64,000 nt of DNA. Origin: Sorghum bicolor (lineage: Eukaryota; Streptophyta; Magnoliopsida; Poales; Poaceae). Below are positions 63,375 through 64,000 of the stretch, one piece after another (within the stretch, counting starts at the first letter, position 1; each line of letters begins with the position of its first letter). The notes beneath the pieces are model-generated. The model saw only the letters and a program-made list of their open reading frames with translations, was not told the DNA's origin and did no database searches. Where the stretch lies: NCBI RefSeq assembly GCF_000003195.3, contig NC_012870.2, forward strand, positions 16,236,501-16,300,500. The letters are read 5' to 3'. The translations under genes and the position numbers were made by a program.

Positions 63375-64000
63375 GAGGGTGCTACCTTTACAACGAGACC
63401 TTTTATGTTCCTGTGGCACATGTTTGTTTATTTGTACACTAATTATTTTTTTAACCCGTCCGACTTGATGGGCCCTATACCCATAATCCGTTATTGGTGG
63501 AATACTTCTACGTATGCGCGAGGTGCACCAGAGCCCTCGTGTGAGTTCGTTCTTGGTGGCTACACGCTTGTATAGGGTCCCAGGTGATCGCCGCCGACGC
63601 CGTGCATCCCCAGCAGGTGATCATCGCCGACGTCGTGTGTCCCCACGTGCGTCCCAGGTGATCGTCAAGTGCGTCCCAGCTGATCGTCGTCGTACGTCCC
63701 CATGTGATTGATGCCGTGCGGCCCAGCTTGAATCCTCGCATGCGTCTCCTGGTATTCTTCTTTTGTACATGCATGTATATACAAAGAACTTTTGCCTTTT
63801 CTATTTTTTTCTAAATGGCTAAATTTATGCCGAGTACAAACATGTGTGTTCAATTCAACTAGAGCTACATATAGAAATTCAACTAGAGCTACATGTAGTT
63901 CAATTCAAATAACAAGCACATAGAAATTCATTTAAATAGAAAATAGTAAATCTATTTAAAACTTTCTAAAATTCCTACACTACAACATATATATAGGTTC
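63375..64000. other. Low-complexity and degenerate repeat sequence to window end
   Basis: At 63575-63725 there are several diverged units around GTCCCAGGTGATCGTC. At 63852-63898 two 23-24 bp units (AATTCAACTAGAGCTACAT) lie in tandem. No gene is supported; short ORFs on either strand follow the repeats. Confidence 0.6.

Larger units (their letters stand above)
62125..64000. mobile_element. CACTA-like DNA transposon, one end (continues beyond window)
   Basis: CACTACTAGAAAT at 62125 matches the terminal repeat of plant CACTA (En/Spm) transposons. It cuts the B LTR sharply, leaving TTA as a possible 3-bp target duplication. Close by are repeated TGACGAA/CGTCAT words in both orientations, typical subterminal repeats. 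No transposase gene and no opposite end are visible, so it may be a long or non-autonomous element, and its extent to 64000 is assumed. Confidence 0.7.

Noticed and set aside
63974..63993. CACTACAACATAT near the window end as a second CACTA terminus
   Set aside because: It is in the same orientation as the end at 62125 and is not its inverted repeat, with no matching target duplication. Probably chance.
1..64000. Host protein-coding gene
   Set aside because: Every substantial ORF fits a transposable-element frame or its shadow. No multi-exon host gene model outside the element antisense genes could be supported.

Overview
The window is plant genomic DNA from a grass, most likely a panicoid/Andropogoneae relative of sorghum or sugarcane. 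It consists almost entirely of nested LTR retrotransposons. The lineages point to a grass: a Tekay chromovirus with ORF0 and very long LTRs, Tat elements with two RNase H domains and antisense genes, an Athila-type pair with tRNA-Asp primer sites, and a MITE whose GGCCTTGTTTAG ends are abundant in panicoid genomes. I found no host gene, rRNA gene, intact tRNA gene or CRISPR array. The species call is inference.

Layout, with working names. T (before 1 to 19052, + strand) is a Tekay-type Ty3/gypsy chromovirus: 5' LTR tail, initiator-Met primer site, ORF0, gag-pro-pol ending in a chromodomain, and a 4.27 kb 3' LTR. A (4478-12766, - strand) sits inside T's RNase H region with perfect GTCGC target duplications. 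It is a young non-autonomous element with one 880-codon gag-protease ORF and no polymerase. Right of T lie a truncated B-family LTR (19053-19868, +) and an inverted T-family LTR fragment (19869-20367, -). C1 (20368-40787, +) is a decayed Tat element split by D (27955-40038, +), a younger Tat element carrying an intact-looking six-exon antisense gene. B (40788-62124, -) is an autonomous Athila-type element. Its 3' LTR is split by C2 (41080-53345, +; same family as C1, ACAAT target duplications), and its 5' LTR is cut by a CACTA-like transposon end at 62125 that runs off the window and contains a 231-bp Tourist-like MITE.

Relative ages counted by eye from LTR pairs agree with the nesting: A 6/1654 differences, D about 3/460, T 8/510 of the visible part, C2 about 3%, B about 3.4%. 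Most coding regions are broken, largely by CAG-to-TAG and CGA-to-TGA changes of the kind expected from deaminated methylcytosine.

The most interesting observations are these. (1) T's ORF0 protein begins with a close imitation of the histone H3 N-terminal tail, including positions equivalent to K4, K9 and K14, while the same element's integrase ends in a chromodomain. (2) A and B share LTR, primer-site and 3'-region homology and look like a complementary pair: A supplies gag and two protease domains, B supplies RT-RNase H-integrase but has lost the protease active-site motif. (3) D and C2 carry parallel six-exon antisense genes with their own TATA boxes, one ending in phase and open throughout. 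(4) B carries a third ORF behind an internal promoter whose GC-rich upstream module resembles the module in its own LTR.
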